From positions 253-36,185 of the forward strand of contig NZ_JAHCMB010000190.1 of assembly GCF_019904155.1 (NCBI RefSeq): a DNA stretch of 35,933 nt, written 5' to 3'. The DNA comes from Paenibacillus sinensis (GTDB lineage Bacteria > Bacillota > Bacilli > Paenibacillales > Paenibacillaceae). Position numbers and translations under genes: made by a program. The notes under the pieces were generated by a model. The model saw only the letters and a list, made by a program, of their open reading frames with translations. It ran no database searches and was not told where the DNA came from. Below are positions 32,553 to 35,933 of this stretch, one piece after another. How positions within the stretch are numbered: the stretch's first letter is position 1; each line of letters begins with the position of its first letter.

Positions 32553-33956
32553 TTGAGCATGAACGTTTTTCGTAAAAAACCGCTCGACGTATCTCACGAT
32601 ACCGGTAGCGGCAAGCTGAGCAAAACACTTGGCGCCTTCGATTTGACGGCTCTTGGAGTCGGTGCGATTATCGGTACCGGCATTTTCGTCATGACGGGAG
32701 TGGCGGCGGCCAAACACGCCGGACCTGCGCTGGTGCTCTCCTTCATTATTGCCGGACTGGCCTGTGCCCTGTCCGCACTCTGTTACTCGGAGTTCGCTTC
32801 CAGCATTCCGGTATCGGGGAGCGCTTACGCTTACAGCTACGTGGCATTCGGAGAGCTTCTCGCCTGGGTGCTCGGATGGGATCTTGTCCTCGAATACGGT
32901 GTGGCTGCGGCTGCGGTTGCGAGCGGCTGGTCCGGATATCTTCTGGGACTGCTCGATGGCTTCGGCATCCATTTGCCTGTTATTTTGTCGGGGGCGTATA
33001 ATTCGAATGAGGGAACGCTCGTCAATCTCCCGGCTGTTATCATCATTCTGCTGATCACTCTACTGCTGTCGCGCGGTATCAAAGAAACCGCCCGTTTTAA
33101 TGAAGTGATGGTTCTGATCAAGCTTGCGGTCGTGCTGTTGTTCATAGTAACCGGCATCTTCTATGTCAAGCCTGCGAACTGGACGCCATTCATGCCTTTC
33201 GGGTTCCATGGCATTATGAATGGCGCGGCGACCGTCTTCTTCGCCTATATCGGCTTCGACGCCTTGTCGACTGCGGCTGAGGAAGTCAAGCGGCCGCAGC
33301 GAGATCTTCCTATTGGAATTTTCGCTTCGCTGGCGATATGCACGATTCTGTACATAGCCGTATCCCTTGTGCTGACAGGGATCGTTCCCTATCAGAACCT
33401 GAATGTCAGTGATCCCGTGTCTTATGCACTGCGATTTGCGGGACAAGATATGATCGCCGGCCTCATCTCGATCGGCGCGATCGCGGGCATGACGACGGTG
33501 CTGCTTGTCATGCTCTTCGGCCAGACCCGGCTGCTGTTCGCGATTTCGCGCGATGGATTGCTGCCGAAGAGTCTGTCGGTCGTCAACCCGAAGACGCAAA
33601 CACCTGTCCGCAGCACTTGGATGGTAGGAGGCGTTATCGCCCTGCTGACCGGCTTCGTTCCGCTCGATCGGTTGGCGAATCTGACCAGCATCGGAACGCT
33701 GTTCGCTTTTCTGGTCGTATCTCTTGGTGTTATCGTGCTGCGCAAGACCCAGCCCAGGCTGAAGAGAGGCTTCACAGTGCCCTGGGTTCCCGTGATTCCG
33801 CTGCTCAGCGCAGCGTCATGCGCCTACTTGATGATCAGCCTCGGCTACGAGACATGGGCCGGCTTCTTCGTATGGCTGATCGCCGGCCTGTTCATTTACA
33901 GCCTCTACGGCTACCGGAACAGCCGTTTGAACCAGGAAGGCAGCCGCCGGAGCTAG
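32553..33956 (+). CDS. APC-family amino acid permease (YfnA/CAT-like)
   Basis: A 467-residue permease with about 12 membrane segments. The pattern TLGAFDLTALGVGAIIGTGIFVMTGVAA and AYIGFDALSTAAEEVKRPQRDLPIGI are characteristic of the cationic amino-acid transporter branch (YfnA, YhdG). Import of amino acids by proton symport is likely. The TTG at 32553 has GGAG 6 nt upstream and an ATG lies at 32559. The lipoprotein gene begins 38 nt later with no terminator between. Confidence 0.92.
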   Translation: MSMNVFRKKPLDVSHDTGSGKLSKTLGAFDLTALGVGAIIGTGIFVMTGVAAAKHAGPALVLSFIIAGLACALSALCYSEFASSIPVSGSAYAYSYVAFGELLAWVLGWDLVLEYGVAAAAVASGWSGYLLGLLDGFGIHLPVILSGAYNSNEGTLVNLPAVIIILLITLLLSRGIKETARFNEVMVLIKLAVVLLFIVTGIFYVKPANWTPFMPFGFHGIMNGAATVFFAYIGFDALSTAAEEVKRPQRDLPIGIFASLAICTILYIAVSLVLTGIVPYQNLNVSDPVSYALRFAGQDMIAGLISIGAIAGMTTVLLVMLFGQTRLLFAISRDGLLPKSLSVVNPKTQTPVRSTWMVGGVIALLTGFVPLDRLANLTSIGTLFAFLVVSLGVIVLRKTQPRLKRGFTVPWVPVIPLLSAASCAYLMISLGYETWAGFFVWLIAGLFIYSLYGYRNSRLNQEGSRRS

Positions 33957-33994
33957 GCTCCCGGCTGCCATTCAAACCGAAAGGAGAGAGGACA

Positions 33995-35284
33995 TTGCCA
34001 TCTGCAGTTGCCCGCCATAAGCTATTGAGAACTTTATTTGTCCTGATCCCGGCTGCGCTGATCCTGGCATCGTGTTCGTCTCCCAAGCCGGAGCCGTCTC
34101 CGAGTCCGGTATTGCCAAGCGCTTCGCCGGAGGAAGGTCAGACGATCACATTGATTACGCCAGACGCTTCCAACATAGATTCCTCCAAAACCTCCAAATA
34201 CCAGATCCAGACCCGGCTAACCGACTTCGAGCTGATGAGCGGCACGGAAGGTCTTGCTTGGGGAGTAACCAAGAATTCCCTCCGGCTCTATATGACTCGT
34301 GACAACGGCAAGACCTGGAGCAATATTTCGCCGTCCTCGACAGTTCAGTTCTCAACGATCCCTGTGTACGGCAAAGATATTTTTTTCACCGATCCAAGTA
34401 ACGGCTGGATTATCCGGCAATCCTTCGGCATGATGGAGACCGTGGTGCTTCGGACCCGTGATGGGGGAGCGACCTGGAAGATTTCCTCGTTGAACCAGGG
34501 GAGCGATATCCGGTCGATTTATTTCGTGTCGGCTCTGAAAGGCTGGTTATTGGCGACCTGGGATTCCGAGGACGAGCATGAGAGCAAGGCGCTTTACAAG
34601 ACGGAAGACGGCGGGGCTACCTGGAAGACTGTGATGCAGAACGACCAGTACATGCCCAATTCGCCGCATCCCGCTCTTCCGGTAGCCGGAGAGACCGGGG
34701 GGCTAGTGTTCCGGGATTTTAATCATGGCTTGAATATCCTGAACAAGTCCAATGGTCCGGAGTTGTATCATTCGTTCGACGGGGGAGCCGGCTGGCGCAA
34801 AGATACGTCGTTCTCTTCTGATGTCAAGACCTTCACGAATTATGATAAAGTCAATGCCGACACTCCTCAATTTTTCAACTTCAACAACGGCTGGATTCCG
34901 GTATCGGCAAGCAAGAAGGGTAGTGATGGAACGTATTGGGGTGGATTTTTCACCGCGGACGGGGGAAGCAGCTGGAAATATGTTCCGTTCAATCTCGGGA
35001 TTCAAACAGGTACTAACGCTGATATCCCGCCCACCTTTCTGAACAATTCCATCGGCTGGCGGCTGATTGGCAATCTGCTGTACCGGACGGATGATCAGGG
35101 CAAGACCTGGAAGGCACTATCCACCAGCAGTGTTCTCAAATCGAAGCTTGCCGAATATCCTGAGGTCGTGAAGCTTCAATTCATTGACGAGGAATCAGGC
35201 TGGCTGCTGATTGAGAAGAACGAGAGCAAGCGCTCGAATCTGCTTCAGACGACGGACGGAGGCCTCAGTTGGCATGTGTTGTAA
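33995..35284 (+). CDS. Lipoprotein with Asp-box (BNR/Ycf48-like) repeats
   Basis: A 429-residue secreted lipoprotein. The signal peptide ends in the lipobox LASC with Cys27, followed by a Ser/Pro-rich linker. Seven Asp-box repeats of S/T-x-D-x-G-x-x-W type are visible: TRDNGKTW, TRDGGATW, TEDGGATW, SFDGGAGW, TADGGSSW, TDDQGKTW and TTDGGLSW, indicating a beta-propeller like Ycf48 or sialidase-type proteins but without catalytic residues I can recognise. It is probably anchored outside the membrane. The TTG start is supported by AAGGAGAG 5-8 nt upstream; an upstream extension would lie over the permease gene in another frame. Confidence 0.88.
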   Translation: MPSAVARHKLLRTLFVLIPAALILASCSSPKPEPSPSPVLPSASPEEGQTITLITPDASNIDSSKTSKYQIQTRLTDFELMSGTEGLAWGVTKNSLRLYMTRDNGKTWSNISPSSTVQFSTIPVYGKDIFFTDPSNGWIIRQSFGMMETVVLRTRDGGATWKISSLNQGSDIRSIYFVSALKGWLLATWDSEDEHESKALYKTEDGGATWKTVMQNDQYMPNSPHPALPVAGETGGLVFRDFNHGLNILNKSNGPELYHSFDGGAGWRKDTSFSSDVKTFTNYDKVNADTPQFFNFNNGWIPVSASKKGSDGTYWGGFFTADGGSSWKYVPFNLGIQTGTNADIPPTFLNNSIGWRLIGNLLYRTDDQGKTWKALSTSSVLKSKLAEYPEVVKLQFIDEESGWLLIEKNESKRSNLLQTTDGGLSWHVL

Positions 35285-35368
35285 TTAATGATATATGGCG
35301 ATTTGTTCCGGCGGCTGGCGGGTCGGGTCGCCTTTCTTTATTTTGAACATATAGGAGATGATACGAAT

Positions 35369-35797
35369 TTGATTCGAGAAGCCGAAAAATCGGATAAAGA
35401 CCAGCTGTACGAGCTCTATCGTATGTTAGTGCCAAATAGCAAGAAAATGAATGTGCTCGAAGTACAAATTGATGCCATTCGAAGAGACCCTAATAATTTT
35501 CTGCTCGTGTTCGATGAAGTGGGGAAGGTGTTAGGGACAGTCACACTCAATATATGTATCCAGGCGCTGCATGGGACAAGACCGTATGGGGTAGTTGAGA
35601 ACATTATTGTTCATGAGGATCATCGAAGCAAGAATATTGGGCAGCAGCTTCTACAATATGTTGAGGAGTACTGCAAGTCTATTAACTGTCACCGGATTAT
35701 GCTTCTAAGCAATTCAAGCCGGACAAGAGCACATCAGTTCTTCGAAAAAGAAGGCTATGACGGTTTGGTCAGTAAAGGTTTTAAAAAATACCTCTAA
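35369..35797 (+). CDS. GNAT-family N-acetyltransferase
   Basis: A 142-residue acetyltransferase. The fold starts LIREAEKSDKDQLYELYRML; motif A is VVENIIVHEDHRSKNIGQQLLQYVEEYCKS with a variant R-S-K-N-I-G acetyl-CoA loop, and motif B is RIMLLSNSSRTRAHQFFEKEGYD. TTG 35369 has AGGAG about 11 nt upstream. A longer reading from ATG 35288 would include a GGCGA...TCGCC hairpin that is probably the lipoprotein terminator (35299-35333), so the shorter form is preferred. Confidence 0.85.
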   Translation: MIREAEKSDKDQLYELYRMLVPNSKKMNVLEVQIDAIRRDPNNFLLVFDEVGKVLGTVTLNICIQALHGTRPYGVVENIIVHEDHRSKNIGQQLLQYVEEYCKSINCHRIMLLSNSSRTRAHQFFEKEGYDGLVSKGFKKYL

Positions 35798-35886
35798 CCC
35801 GGCTTCAGATTGCTCGATAACTCGTTTCATACGTCTGGAAGTTCCTTTTTTAGCAATAAAAAAATTAATTAAAATTTTCTATTGAA

Positions 35887-35902
35887 TGTGAAAAAAATCA
35901 CA
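35887..35902 (+). promoter_or_regulatory. Perfect Fnr/Crp-type box
   Basis: TGTGA-AAAAAA-TCACA, an exact match to the TGTGA-N6-TCACA consensus of B. subtilis Fnr. A further TGTGA half site is at 35911. It lies at the right edge, so a gene beyond the window is probably under anaerobic control. Confidence 0.7.
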
Positions 35903-35933
35903 CATATAGCTGTGAGATTGTGATATATTTAAC

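Noticed and set aside
33617..33994. Upstream extension of the lipoprotein gene
   Set aside because: It overlaps the amino-acid permease in another frame and would bury the signal peptide; the TTG at 33995 has a good ribosome site.

Overview
The window looks like chromosome of a Firmicute, most likely Paenibacillus or a close relative. The evidence is a 5S rRNA of Bacillus type, strong AGGAGG-type ribosome binding sites with several TTG/GTG starts, a TPP riboswitch ahead of thiC, and families typical of that group (WYL, PadR, HxlR and GntR/YtrA regulators, RsbU/RsbW/RsbV-like partner-switch proteins, an ECF sigma factor with a DUF4179 partner). Nothing indicates a phage or plasmid backbone.

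Layout. 1-314: end of an rRNA operon (5S and terminator). 437-3323: flavodoxin, Rrf2 regulator, metallo-hydrolase and AbrB-type membrane protein, with two matching palindromic sites ahead of the Rrf2 and hydrolase genes. 3608-6265: aldo/keto reductase and MFS exporter, divergent from an HxlR regulator. 6651-9816: MFS transporter divergent from an SgrR-like regulator. 9813-14928: cupin, thiC with its TPP riboswitch, Gfo/Idh/MocA oxidoreductase divergent from a WYL regulator, and a small zinc-ribbon protein. 15066-19253: compact operon of PAS-PP2C phosphatase, RsbW-like kinase, chemoreceptor and STAS protein. 19427-21374: GntR regulator with an ABC transporter. 21515-24497: a decaying accessory stretch (acetyltransferase, a pseudogene with in-frame stops, PadR, pentapeptide protein, a deleted ABC transporter, a small membrane protein). 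24797-26736: ECF sigma factor and membrane-anchored partner. 26976-30654: amino-acid exporter divergent from LysR, then an XerC/D-like tyrosine recombinase and a frameshifted small gene. 30818-35797: L-lactate dehydrogenase, LysE exporter, amino-acid permease, lipoprotein with Asp-box repeats, acetyltransferase. The right edge carries a perfect Fnr-type box facing out of the window.

The most unusual signal is a set of five 28-bp sites with the 11-6-11 architecture of a Xer recombination site (dif). All are in the same orientation, each lies 5-101 nt after the stop of a plus-strand gene, and they cut the window into blocks of about 3.0, 15.0, 3.1 and 2.3 kb. Their right arms match the XerD arm of Bacillus subtilis dif (two are identical), while their left arms differ from dif but resemble one another. 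The short blocks hold accessory cargo (exporter with regulator, decaying transporter region, ECF sigma pair). Sites 1 and 2 also share a second 40-bp element about 100 nt downstream. A third-type Xer-like recombinase gene lies 2.5 kb beyond site 5. I infer a chromosomal array of Xer-type cassettes; excision or integration is not shown by the sequence.
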